From assembly GCA_019244295.1 (NCBI GenBank), contig JAFASX010000120.1:1-64000 (forward strand): a stretch of 64,000 nt of DNA, in the 5' to 3' direction. A model generated the notes under the pieces. That model was not told where the DNA came from and searched no databases. It was given only the letters and a program-made list of their open reading frames with translations. How positions within the stretch are numbered: position 1 is the stretch's first letter; each line of letters opens with the position of its first letter. The translations under genes and the position numbers were made by a program. This DNA comes from Pseudonocardia sp. Lineage in GTDB: Bacteria > Actinomycetota > Actinomycetes > Mycobacteriales > Pseudonocardiaceae. Of this stretch, positions 19,468 to 27,782 are shown piece after piece.

Positions 19468-21366
19468 ATGACGGCCGATATGACGCACGATGTGGTCGTC
19501 GTTGGCGCCGGAGTCGCCGGCTCGCTCATCGCACGGCGGCTGACGACCGAGGGCCTGCGGGTGCTGGTACTGGAGGCGGGGCCGGCGACGCCCTCGACGT
19601 TCGAGGGCTACCTCCAGCACGTCCAGACCTTCTACGCGGCGAGCGGCAAGGGCGCCGAGTCGGCGTGGCCGCCGGCCATCGGCGCGCCCCAGCCTGATGC
19701 GCGTGACCTGCGCTCGGACAACGGCTACTTCGTGCAGCGTGGGCCGCTGAAGTACGGCAGCACCTACACCCGGGCGCAGGGTGGTTCGACGCTGCACTGG
19801 CTCGGGGTCAGCCTGCGGATGCTGCCGGAGGACTTCGAGTTGCGCTCCCGCTACGGCCGCGGCCGCGATTGGCCACTGCGCTACCAGGCGCTCGAGCCGT
19901 GGTACCGCCAAGCCGAGCGTGAGATCGGCGTTGCCGCGGACGTGGCGGACCAAACCCACCACGGCATCGAGTTCGCGGACGGCTACGACTACCCGATGCG
20001 GCGGATCCCGCCGAGCTACTCGGACATCGTGCTCGCCGCCGCCGTCGACGGGATGTCGGTTCGGCTCGGCGAGGATGAGATCAGGCTGAAGGTCCGCAGC
20101 TACCCGGCCGCGCGCAACTCCATTCCCCGCGACGGCTACCGGCCAGTCGGCGCCGTCGATATCCGCCCGGACGGGCTAGGGCGGGATCTTTACCTCGGCG
20201 AGCGCTGTGCCGGCAACACGTCCTGCACCCCGATCTGCCCCATCCAGGCCAAGTACAACGCGGGCAAGTCGCTGGCGCGGGCCAACCCGGCGTATCTGAC
20301 GGTCCTCGCCCGGGCGGTCGCCTCGAAGCTGCATGTGGACCCCGTCTCGGGCGAGGTGCGGGGCGTGGAGTACCAGCGCTACGAGGACACGTCCTCACCT
20401 CGGCACACCGTCCACACGGCACACGGACGGATTTATGTGCTGGCCGCCCACGCCGTGGAGAACGCCAAGCTCATGCTCGCCTCGGGGTTGGGTGGGGCGA
20501 GCGGGATGCTCGGCCGCAACCTCATGGACCACCCCTCCATCTACGGGTGGGGGCTGGCGAAGGCGCCTCTCGGCCCGTACCGGGGGCCGTTGTCCACGTC
20601 GGGGATCGACGACATGCGCGGCGGTGCCTTCCGGGCGCGGCACGCGGCTTTCCGAGTGGACATCGGCAACGACGGCTGGCGCCCGACCACCGGCGCGCCC
20701 GACACCACGGTCGTCGACGCCGTGCAGACGCGGGGTCTGTACGGAGCTGACCTCCGCCGCTACCTCGAGTCGACCCTGGCGCGCCAAGTCCGGTTCTCCC
20801 TCAACGCGGAGCAGCTGCCGTCGGCGGCCAACCGAGTGACCATCGACCCCCGCTACCTCGACGCCATGGGCAATCCGCGGCCGGTGATCAGCTATGACAT
20901 CGACGACTACACGCTAGCCGGGATGGCGGAGGCGACGCGTGTCTACCGGGAGGTGTTCTCCCGCGCCGGGATCGAAGACCACACCGATCCCGAGCACAGC
21001 ACCTGGTTCCCCGAAGTGCCCTACGCGGGCGGCACGATGCGCTACCACGGCATGGGTCACTTCGCCGGGACGCACGGCATGGGCAACGACCCCGAGTCCT
21101 CGGTGGTGGACGTCGACCAGCGCTCGTGGGAGCACCGCAACCTCTTCCTGGTGGGCGCCGGCAGTTTCCCGACCATGGGGACCTCAAACCCCACGCTCAC
21201 GATGGCGGCACTCGCCCTGCGCACCGCGGACCGGCTCATCGCGGAGATGGGGCGGAGCTCCCACCGGCAACAACCGTACCGACGAGAGCAAGGACGAAGT
21301 CGTGATCTATCCTCAGGGGGCTACACAGAGGACCGACCACCGGAAGGCCTCGGAGACCGTCTATGA
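19468..21366 (+). CDS. GMC-family FAD dehydrogenase with iron-sulfur cysteine motif, copy 1
   Basis: ATG 19468 lies seven bases after GAGGGGG, giving a protein of 632 residues. The N-terminus has the FAD-binding VVVVGAGVAGSL, and the C-terminus has the GMC active-site pattern HFAGTHGMG followed by GTSNPTLTMAAL. At C247-x5-C253-x3-C257 (CAGNTSCTPIC) it carries the cysteine arrangement that binds a 3Fe-4S cluster in bacterial FAD-glucose dehydrogenase. It therefore probably passes electrons to a carrier and not to oxygen. The family oxidises sugar, polyol or cyclitol hydroxyls; the substrate cannot be read from the sequence. Its 3' end overlaps the next GMC gene by 65 bases, so the last 20 or so residues may be poorly conserved. 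Confidence 0.9.
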   Translation: MTADMTHDVVVVGAGVAGSLIARRLTTEGLRVLVLEAGPATPSTFEGYLQHVQTFYAASGKGAESAWPPAIGAPQPDARDLRSDNGYFVQRGPLKYGSTYTRAQGGSTLHWLGVSLRMLPEDFELRSRYGRGRDWPLRYQALEPWYRQAEREIGVAADVADQTHHGIEFADGYDYPMRRIPPSYSDIVLAAAVDGMSVRLGEDEIRLKVRSYPAARNSIPRDGYRPVGAVDIRPDGLGRDLYLGERCAGNTSCTPICPIQAKYNAGKSLARANPAYLTVLARAVASKLHVDPVSGEVRGVEYQRYEDTSSPRHTVHTAHGRIYVLAAHAVENAKLMLASGLGGASGMLGRNLMDHPSIYGWGLAKAPLGPYRGPLSTSGIDDMRGGAFRARHAAFRVDIGNDGWRPTTGAPDTTVVDAVQTRGLYGADLRRYLESTLARQVRFSLNAEQLPSAANRVTIDPRYLDAMGNPRPVISYDIDDYTLAGMAEATRVYREVFSRAGIEDHTDPEHSTWFPEVPYAGGTMRYHGMGHFAGTHGMGNDPESSVVDVDQRSWEHRNLFLVGAGSFPTMGTSNPTLTMAALALRTADRLIAEMGRSSHRQQPYRREQGRSRDLSSGGYTEDRPPEGLGDRL

Positions 21367-23200
21367 CGTGGTCGTGGTCGGTTCCGGGATCAGCGGCTCC
21401 ATCATCGCGAACGAACTGAGCCGCGCCGGTAAGACAGTGCTGATTCTCGAGGCGGGTCCCGGTACGGACTCCTCGCTCGTGGAGTACGAGGCGTTCCTCA
21501 CGCGTTTCTATGACGCCGCGGTCAAGGACAACCAATCGCCGTACGCGCCCAACCCGAACGCGGCGATGCCGAGGAGCTCCGACGCCGTTCGCATCTGGCC
21601 GGGGCAGCCCGACTCCTCGACCTACCTCGTGCGCAACGGGCCCCTTGCCACGGACTCGACCTACACGCGGGTCCTCGGCGGCACCACGCTGCACTGGGAG
21701 GGCAAGACGCCGCGCATGATGCCGGACGACTTCCGCACGCGCAGTGCCTACGGCGTCGGTCTGGATTGGCCGCTGACCTATACGGAGCTCTCGCCGCACT
21801 ACGCCCAGGCCGAACGTGAGCTCGGCGTGTCGGGGGACGTGGAGACGCAGACCTTCGGCGGGATCACTTTCGAGCCCGGTTACGTCTACCCCATGCGCGG
21901 GCTGCCGCTGTCCTACCTCGACACGGTGGTCGCGAAAGGGATTGACGGCACCGCGGTCGAGCTCGCCGGTGAGCGGTACGAGCTGCGGGTGCGGCCCTTC
22001 CCGCAGGCCCGCAACGGCATCCCCAACCCCGACTACGACGACGGCCGGGGCTTTGTCCCGGTGGGGGCGGTGAGCACGAACCAGGTCGAGGAGGGCGGCC
22101 GTTGCCAGGGGAACAACAACTGCGTCCCGCTGTGCCCCGTGCAGGCGAAGTACAACGCCCGCAAGACGCTGGCCAAGGCGCTGCAGACCGGTTGCGTCGA
22201 CATCCTCGTCCAGACCGTCGCGTCGAAGGTCATCCTTGACCCGGTGACCGGTCGGGTGAGTGGTATCGAGGTCAAGGCCTACGAGGACCCGGTGTCGCCG
22301 AGGCACACGACGTGGACGATGCGCGGTCACGTCTTCGTGCTTGCCGCGAACGCCATCGAGAACGCGCGGCTGATGCTGGCCTCCGGGCTCGGGAGCTCGA
22401 GCGGGCTCATGGGACGCAACCTCATGGACCACGCCTACCTGCTGAGCTGGGGTCTGCTGCCAGAGGTGGCCGGAACCTTCCGGGGCACCAACTGCACTGG
22501 CGGGATCAGCGACCTTCGAACCGGCGCGTTCCGGCGGCAGCAGGCGGCCTTCGCCGTCGACATCCACAACGACGGTTGGGCCTGGGCGGTGGGCTCGCCT
22601 TACTCAGACCTCATTCAGATGGTTGACCAGGAGAACCTGTTCGGCGCCCGCCTGCGCAACGCTCTGCAGAGCAGGATCAGCAGCCAGCTGCAGCTCGCGT
22701 TCATAATCGAGGTACCCCCGAGCGAGAGCAACCGCGTCACGGTGGACCCGGCCTACACCGACCAACTGGGCAACATGCGCCCCGTCATCTCCTACACCCT
22801 CCCCGACTACACGATGCGCGGGGCGTCCTACGCTCGCCAGCTCGCCCGACGGGTCTTTCAATGCCTGGACGCGGCCGACCACACCTCGTATGACCCCGAA
22901 GACAGCCAGTACGTGACGTACGAAGGACAGGGCTACGTCATACGCGGCGGCAACCACCTTGCCGGCACGCACATCATGGGTACCAGCCCGGCCACATCGG
23001 TCGTCGACGACCGGCAGCGGTCCTGGGATCACAAGAACCTCTATCTCGTCGGTGGCGGCAGTATGCCCACGATCGGCACGTCGAACATCACGCTCACCCT
23101 CGCGGCGCTCTGCTTCCGCAGCGCGCGCCACATCATCCAGCAGCTGCGCGCGGACGCCTCGCTCACGCTGCCGCCCGACGCGCCGAGCGACGCGGCCTGA
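21302..23200 (+). CDS. GMC-family FAD dehydrogenase with iron-sulfur cysteine motif, copy 2
   Basis: The probable start is GTG 21302, preceded by AAGGA, although the frame is open far upstream inside copy 1. The 632-residue protein is a clear paralogue of copy 1 over its whole length. It has VVVVGSGISGSI for FAD and HLAGTHIMG plus GTSNITLTLAAL for the active site. C268-x5-C274-x3-C278 (CQGNNNCVPLC) is the likely 3Fe-4S ligand set. Residues around the substrate pocket differ from copy 1, so the two enzymes may act on different positions or sequential intermediates. No cytochrome c subunit follows; the next gene encodes a ferritin-fold protein. Confidence 0.9.
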   Translation: MIYPQGATQRTDHRKASETVYDVVVVGSGISGSIIANELSRAGKTVLILEAGPGTDSSLVEYEAFLTRFYDAAVKDNQSPYAPNPNAAMPRSSDAVRIWPGQPDSSTYLVRNGPLATDSTYTRVLGGTTLHWEGKTPRMMPDDFRTRSAYGVGLDWPLTYTELSPHYAQAERELGVSGDVETQTFGGITFEPGYVYPMRGLPLSYLDTVVAKGIDGTAVELAGERYELRVRPFPQARNGIPNPDYDDGRGFVPVGAVSTNQVEEGGRCQGNNNCVPLCPVQAKYNARKTLAKALQTGCVDILVQTVASKVILDPVTGRVSGIEVKAYEDPVSPRHTTWTMRGHVFVLAANAIENARLMLASGLGSSSGLMGRNLMDHAYLLSWGLLPEVAGTFRGTNCTGGISDLRTGAFRRQQAAFAVDIHNDGWAWAVGSPYSDLIQMVDQENLFGARLRNALQSRISSQLQLAFIIEVPPSESNRVTVDPAYTDQLGNMRPVISYTLPDYTMRGASYARQLARRVFQCLDAADHTSYDPEDSQYVTYEGQGYVIRGGNHLAGTHIMGTSPATSVVDDRQRSWDHKNLYLVGGGSMPTIGTSNITLTLAALCFRSARHIIQQLRADASLTLPPDAPSDAA

Positions 23201-23215
23201 ACGGAAGAGATAACT

Positions 23216-24292
23216 GTGTCTACAGCGTCTACCAGAATCACCACCGTCGAGCGGCTGCGCGAATACCTGTACCTTGCCATGCAGCTCGAGCACGCGACCA
23301 TCCCGCCGTACCTGACGGCGCTCTACTCCCTCAAGCCGGGGACGAACTCCGACGCTTACCACGTCATTCGGGTGGTGGCGGTGGAAGAGATGCTCCACCT
23401 GACGCTGGACGCCAACATGCTGAACGCGATAGGTGGCAGCCCCGACCTGACCGCGCCAAGCTTCGTCCCCGACTACCCCGCCTTCCTCCCGGACGGCGAG
23501 ACCGACTTCCAGGTCAGCCGCCAGCGTTTCTCCCGGGAGGCCATGCAGAACATCCTGGAGATCGAACGGCCGAAGCAGACGCCAAGCGAGCAGCACCGAC
23601 TGGTCAGGCGCAGCGCGCCGAAAGCCCAACAGCTCGCGGTCGTACCAGGCGAACCGAGCATGCAGTACTACAGCATCGGCGAGTTCTACGCCGAGATCGG
23701 CCGGGGATTCCGATACCTGCACAAGGAGATGGGTGATGCCCTGTTCCGCGGCGACCCGGCGCGCCAGGTGGGTAAGGAGTACTTCTACTCCGGCGGGGGG
23801 GAGCTCACCACCGTCACCGACCTCGACTCGGCGGAAGTTGCCATCCGGCTCATCTCCGAGCAGGGCGAGGGGTACGGCGGGCGGATCTACGACGAGCACC
23901 GAGAACTCGCCCACTACTACCGGTTCGAACAGCTCTTGCTCGGCAGGTACTACCTGGACGGTGACCAGCCGGGACAGCCAACCGGGCCCGCCCTCTCGGT
24001 CGACTGGGACGCGGTCTACCCGATCAAGCAGGACGCGCGCCTCGCCGACTATCCCGCCGGCTCCGAGTTGCGCGATGCGGCCGTCGCGTTCAACCGCGCC
24101 TACGCGGACTTTCTCGGCCTGCTCACCAAGGCCTTCACCGGCCAACCGGAACTGCTGATCGAAGCGGTGACCGGCATGTTCCGGCTGCGCGACCTGATGA
24201 TCCAGCTCATCCGCAACCCTATTCCCGGCCTGGACGGTGTGAACGCGGCACCCACGTTCGAGATGGCCGCCGCGGCGGTGGTGTCGTCATGA
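23216..24292 (+). CDS. Ferritin-like protein of the VioB/RebD iminophenylpyruvate dimer synthase family
   Basis: GTG 23216 follows GGAAGAGA. The 358-residue protein starts with LREYLYLAMQLEHATIPPYL and VAVEEMLHLTLDANML. It later has IGEFYAEIGRGFRYL and YDEHRELAHYYRFEQLLLG. These glutamates and ExxH pairs are the di-iron ligand pattern of the ferritin-like domain found in VioB and RebD. There the domain couples indole-pyruvate imines in violacein or rebeccamycin synthesis, but most stand-alone members are uncharacterised. Here it sits between GMC dehydrogenase 2 and the second small subunit. Its stop overlaps the next start (ATGA), so it is part of the same translational unit. An oxidative or electron-accepting role for the dehydrogenases is an inference. 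Confidence 0.78.
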   Translation: MSTASTRITTVERLREYLYLAMQLEHATIPPYLTALYSLKPGTNSDAYHVIRVVAVEEMLHLTLDANMLNAIGGSPDLTAPSFVPDYPAFLPDGETDFQVSRQRFSREAMQNILEIERPKQTPSEQHRLVRRSAPKAQQLAVVPGEPSMQYYSIGEFYAEIGRGFRYLHKEMGDALFRGDPARQVGKEYFYSGGGELTTVTDLDSAEVAIRLISEQGEGYGGRIYDEHRELAHYYRFEQLLLGRYYLDGDQPGQPTGPALSVDWDAVYPIKQDARLADYPAGSELRDAAVAFNRAYADFLGLLTKAFTGQPELLIEAVTGMFRLRDLMIQLIRNPIPGLDGVNAAPTFEMAAAAVVSS

Positions 24293-24774
24293 CCACCCGG
24301 CTGGAGCGGTTCCTCGCTTTCTCCGCCGACGCCACGGCCTTCACCCGCTTCGAGTTGCAGGGCACCGGGCAGGCGCGGGAGTACCTCGACACAGTGGTGC
24401 GCATCGCGGGCGACACGATCGTCGACCGTCTCCTTGACCTCCACCTCCACGCCAAGGCCGTGGCCGCGGCCTCCGGCAACAGCGCGATCATGGAGCACCT
24501 GTTGCGTCGAGACGTCCTCAGCGACCCGCGGCTCGGCCCCGTGGCCCGCAACATCGTCAAGATGTGGTTCGTCGGCATCTGGTACGAGCTGCCGAGGGAG
24601 TGGACGGAGGCCTTCGGGGCTCGAGAGGGTGACGTCACCTTCGTGGTGTCGGGTACCGCCTATGCCGAGGGCCTGCTGTGGCGCGCGATCGGCGCGAACC
24701 CGCCCGGCGCCAAGGCGCCCGGATATGGATCCTGGGCGCTTCCCCCACACATTCCGGCACTCGCTGCCCACTGA
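24289..24774 (+). CDS. Small subunit of a GMC dehydrogenase, copy 2
   Basis: The ATG overlaps the stop codon of the ferritin-like gene by four bases. The 161-residue protein aligns with the copy at 19025: KMWFVGIWYELPREW, VVSGTAYAEGLLWRAIGANP and GAKAPGYGSWALPP. This is the FAD-dependent sorbitol-dehydrogenase small-subunit family. Again no Tat or Sec signal is visible. With two GMC paralogues in the operon, each small subunit most likely serves one of them. Which pairs with which cannot be told from position alone, since this one is separated from both by the ferritin-like gene. Confidence 0.72.
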   Translation: MTTRLERFLAFSADATAFTRFELQGTGQAREYLDTVVRIAGDTIVDRLLDLHLHAKAVAAASGNSAIMEHLLRRDVLSDPRLGPVARNIVKMWFVGIWYELPREWTEAFGAREGDVTFVVSGTAYAEGLLWRAIGANPPGAKAPGYGSWALPPHIPALAAH

Positions 24775-24788
24775 CCAGGAGGATCTCC

Positions 24789-25700
24789 ATGACCGCTCCC
24801 GTACAAATCGACCGCTCCAAAGTGAAGCTCGGCGTGACCCCGACACTGTGGTGGAACGACGACTTCCCCAACATTGACATCGGGGTCACGTTTGAACAAT
24901 GCGTGAGCGAGATGGCGCTCGCCGGCTTCGAGGGCTGCAGCGTCGGCCACAAGTACCCCAAGGACATCGCCGTCCTGCGCGCGGCCTTGGAGCTACGCGG
25001 CCTGCGCGTCTCGGAGCCGTGGACGAGCACGTACTTCACGGCGCACGACATGGAAGACGTGACGCTTGCTACCTTCGCGTCTTCGCTTGAGTTCATCAAG
25101 GCCATGGGCGGGACGGACCTGGTGGTCGCCGAGTTCGGCGGGGCCGTCCACCCGCTGCCGACAGCCGTCTTCGCCAACCGGCCCCTGTTCGACAACCGGC
25201 AGTGGGAGGCGCTCTGCGCGGGCATGAACAAGATCGGAGGGATCGCGAAGAGCGAGGGGATGCGCCTGTGCTACCACCACCACATGGGCACCGGCGTGAT
25301 GACCCTGGCCGACACCGACCGCCTGATGGCGGGCACCGACCCCGAGCTCGTCCACCTGTGCCTGGACACCGGGCACATCGCGTTCGCCGGCGACGACCCG
25401 CTGGAGCTGACGAAGGCCCACGCGACCCGCATCGGGCACGTCCACCTCAAGGATGTGCGTCCTGAAATCATCGCGGAGGTGCGCGAGCAGCACCTGTCCT
25501 TCCAGGACGCGATCAAGGCGGGGGTCTTCACGGTACCCGGAGATGGGTCGATCGACTTCGTCCCGATCCTGCGGACTCTGGCGGAGAACGGGTTCGAGGG
25601 CTGGCTGGTGGTCGAGGCCGAGCAGGACCCGGCGAAGGCCCTCCCGCTCGACTACGCGTTCAGGGCTCGCAGGTATCTACGCGAGATCCTGGGGTTCTAA
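24789..25700 (+). CDS. IolE-type TIM barrel, myo-inosose-2 dehydratase family
   Basis: ATG 24789 stands behind a strong AGGAGG. The 303-residue protein matches IolE almost from end to end: TFEQCVSEMALAGFEGCSVG, GMRLCYHHHMGTGVMT, LCLDTGHIAFAGDDPLEL, HVHLKDVRPEI, VFTVPGDGSIDFVPIL and LVVEAEQDPAKA. The Glu, Asp and His metal ligands are all in place. IolE dehydrates 2-keto-myo-inositol to a trihydroxycyclohexanedione. No iolA, iolB, iolC, iolD or iolG homologue is present in the window. It may therefore act on a keto-cyclitol, or a related keto-sugar, made by the GMC enzymes upstream. It lies 15 bases from the preceding gene. Confidence 0.85.
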   Translation: MTAPVQIDRSKVKLGVTPTLWWNDDFPNIDIGVTFEQCVSEMALAGFEGCSVGHKYPKDIAVLRAALELRGLRVSEPWTSTYFTAHDMEDVTLATFASSLEFIKAMGGTDLVVAEFGGAVHPLPTAVFANRPLFDNRQWEALCAGMNKIGGIAKSEGMRLCYHHHMGTGVMTLADTDRLMAGTDPELVHLCLDTGHIAFAGDDPLELTKAHATRIGHVHLKDVRPEIIAEVREQHLSFQDAIKAGVFTVPGDGSIDFVPILRTLAENGFEGWLVVEAEQDPAKALPLDYAFRARRYLREILGF

Positions 25701-25702
25701 CC

Positions 25703-26746
25703 ATGACTCTGACCACGGCGAGGGCCGGGCGAGATGTGTACTTCAGCTTCTTCATGTTCACCGCGGACCTGCGACCGGACGATCGGGCGTACACCGCGAC
25801 GATCGTGCGCCACATCAAGGAACTCCAGTCGTATGGGTACAACGGGTTCGACCTGCCGATCGCGCCCCCCTCCGGCTCGCTGGATTCGAAGGCCGAGCTC
25901 GAGAGCTACCTGGGGCTTAAGCGCGCGCTCGACGACGCGGGCCTGGGTGACGTCCCGTTCTCGACGAACGTCGCCGTGACCCGGACGTTCAACCCTGCCT
26001 CGCCCTACCGGGAGCAGCGCGAGGCGGCGGCCGCCTACCTGCGGTCCAGAGTCGACATCACGGCGGCGCTCGGTGGCTCGCTGCTCGCCGGAGCGATCAT
26101 CTTCCCGTACAACGTCTATCCGGTCACCGACTCCGGTGAGCCGGTGTGGTCTGACGCGTTGCAGGCGTGGTCGCGGCCCGGCTACGGGCACGCCCGCGAG
26201 GTCTTGCGGGAAGTGGGTGACTATGCGGGGGAGCGCGGGGTCACGCTGGGGATCGAACCAGTGGACCACTGGGAGACGCCCGCGCCGAACCTCGTCGGTG
26301 AGGTCGCGGACTTCCTGGACCATGTCCCCAGCTCTTCGGTCGGGGTGTGCATCGACAGCTCCCACGTGGTGCTGGGCAGTGAAGGCCCGGCGGTGTTCCG
26401 GGCTCAGGTGCAGCGGCTGGCGACGGGGAGCCGGATCCACTCCATCCACATCTCCGCACCCGACCGGGGCGCTCTGGCCGACAGCTGGATTCCTTGGGAC
26501 GGTTTCCTCGGCCCGGTGCTGGCCCATTACGCCGGGCCGCTGCTCGTCGAGGTCTTCAACGCGGTCCCCGCGTTCCTCAACTCGTTCCGGCTGACCCGGC
26601 CCAAGTTCTGGATCCCCGGCGAGGACGCGCCGGTGCGGGGCGTTCTGGACGCCTACACCGTCGCCGCGGACGGGCTCGCCACCGTCCGGGCCGAGCTGGC
26701 GAAGCGGGTTCCTCCGGCAGACGACACGAAAGGGAAGACACCATGA
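25703..26746 (+). CDS. Sugar phosphate isomerase/epimerase-like TIM barrel
   Basis: It begins two bases after the IolE-like gene. The 347-residue protein has the xylose-isomerase-like pattern with probable metal ligands in TLGIEPVDHWETP, VCIDSSHVVLG, IHSIHISAPDRG and LLVEVFNAVP. Relatives include ketose 3-epimerases, hydroxypyruvate-isomerase-like proteins and the TIM-barrel subunit of C-glycoside-cleaving enzymes. The exact reaction is not readable. Sharing an operon with GMC dehydrogenases and an inosose dehydratase suggests it converts a keto-intermediate. Its stop codon overlaps the next start (ATGA). Confidence 0.75.
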   Translation: MTLTTARAGRDVYFSFFMFTADLRPDDRAYTATIVRHIKELQSYGYNGFDLPIAPPSGSLDSKAELESYLGLKRALDDAGLGDVPFSTNVAVTRTFNPASPYREQREAAAAYLRSRVDITAALGGSLLAGAIIFPYNVYPVTDSGEPVWSDALQAWSRPGYGHAREVLREVGDYAGERGVTLGIEPVDHWETPAPNLVGEVADFLDHVPSSSVGVCIDSSHVVLGSEGPAVFRAQVQRLATGSRIHSIHISAPDRGALADSWIPWDGFLGPVLAHYAGPLLVEVFNAVPAFLNSFRLTRPKFWIPGEDAPVRGVLDAYTVAADGLATVRAELAKRVPPADDTKGKTP

Positions 26747-27684
26747 CTGACACCGTCCGCCTTGATGCGCAGGGTGCCGTGAGCGGGCCGGCGAACGTGA
26801 ACACGGCCCGCTCCTACCGGGCCGTGTCGGGACACACAACCACCGCCGATCAGCTCGGGCCGCTCGCGGACTTTCCCGGCTTCTGGGAGGGAACCGGGTT
26901 CAGTATCATCGCCCGGCCCGACTTCGACACCGACAACTCCGACGGGTTCTTCCTCCAGCTCAACCTGCTTCGGGAGACGATTGAGTTCCTGACCATCGGT
27001 TCCCCAGTCATAGACCGGGGAAGCAAGCAGAACAGCATCCCCTTGTTCGGCGTGACATACCTGCACCGGGTCACCGATGCGATCACCGGCGGCGCGCTGC
27101 ACATCGAGACAGGGTCCTGGCTCGTGATCCCGCCCACCACCGAACCGGCGAACAACGACACCAGCATCGCCAGACTGTCAGTCATCCCGCACGGGAACTC
27201 GCTGTGCGCCACCGGGTTCCCGGAATACGTCGTGCCGACGGGGCCGATCGAGATTCCGCCCTCGAACACCGTCCCCTACCCGATTGGCGGCCAGCCTCCA
27301 CCGCCAGGGACCAAGAACCCCTTCCGGGCGTACGACCTCAGCCTGGACACCCCGTACCGGACCAGGCCGGTCCCACCGGGGATCACTCAGGCGATACTCG
27401 ACGACCCGATCACGCTGCTCCGCGACGCGCTAGCGGGGCAGAACGTCGAGCACATCACCCGTCTAATCGTGTCCACGGCGATGGGCGGGGGTGTGGACAA
27501 CATTCCGTTCATCGTCCAGAACGCCGATGTGACCAGTTTTGACAGCGTTTTCGCGATCGAACGCGTTGAGGGACCACAGGGTGCCGATTTTATGCAACTG
27601 CAATACGTCCAGACGGCGCCCCTCAAGTTCCGGGGGATGATATTCCCGCACGTCACGGTGGGCACGCTCGTCAAAGCCTTCTAG
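26743..27684 (+). CDS. Beta-barrel protein of a family often labelled heme-binding
   Basis: Translation is coupled to the preceding gene by an ATGA overlap. The 313-residue protein begins its fold with LGPLADFPGFWEGTGFSII and continues with FFLQLNLLRETIEFLTIGS, LFGVTYLHRVTD, GGALHIETGSWLVIPPTTEP and SIARLSVIPHG. I recall this pattern from proteins labelled heme-binding or FABP-like, but no heme ligand is obvious and the function is unknown. There is no signal peptide. It is the last gene of the GMC operon. It could bind a hydrophobic substrate or cofactor of the pathway, but that is a guess. Confidence 0.6.
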   Translation: MTDTVRLDAQGAVSGPANVNTARSYRAVSGHTTTADQLGPLADFPGFWEGTGFSIIARPDFDTDNSDGFFLQLNLLRETIEFLTIGSPVIDRGSKQNSIPLFGVTYLHRVTDAITGGALHIETGSWLVIPPTTEPANNDTSIARLSVIPHGNSLCATGFPEYVVPTGPIEIPPSNTVPYPIGGQPPPPGTKNPFRAYDLSLDTPYRTRPVPPGITQAILDDPITLLRDALAGQNVEHITRLIVSTAMGGGVDNIPFIVQNADVTSFDSVFAIERVEGPQGADFMQLQYVQTAPLKFRGMIFPHVTVGTLVKAF

Positions 27685-27685
27685 C

Positions 27686-27730
27686 CTAATCGGGCCGGGT
27701 CCAGATGATCTCGTTCACGGCGGTCGGCAG
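27686..27730 (-). pseudogene. C-terminal tail of a second lipocalin-like gene
   Basis: The minus strand reads LPTAVNEIIWTRPD and a stop, matching MPTTVNEIVWARPS, the last residues of the lipocalin-like protein at 18410-18826. Over 38 bases the two DNA stretches share about 31 positions. Nothing of the family is seen upstream of 27730, so the gene was cut here. The break point marks the right end of the GMC island. Confidence 0.6.
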
Positions 27731-27782
27731 CTATCTCCGCCGTGTCGCGCCGCGTCGCGGAACGCACGCGCTTGACGTGACG

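Noticed and set aside
22604..24145. A 513-codon minus-strand open frame across the GMC2 and ferritin-like genes
   Set aside because: It crosses two well-supported plus-strand genes and has low-complexity Arg/Gly/Val composition without family motifs.
25697..26839. A 380-codon minus-strand open frame opposite the isomerase-like gene
   Set aside because: The plus strand encodes a conserved TIM barrel with metal ligands; the minus frame has none.
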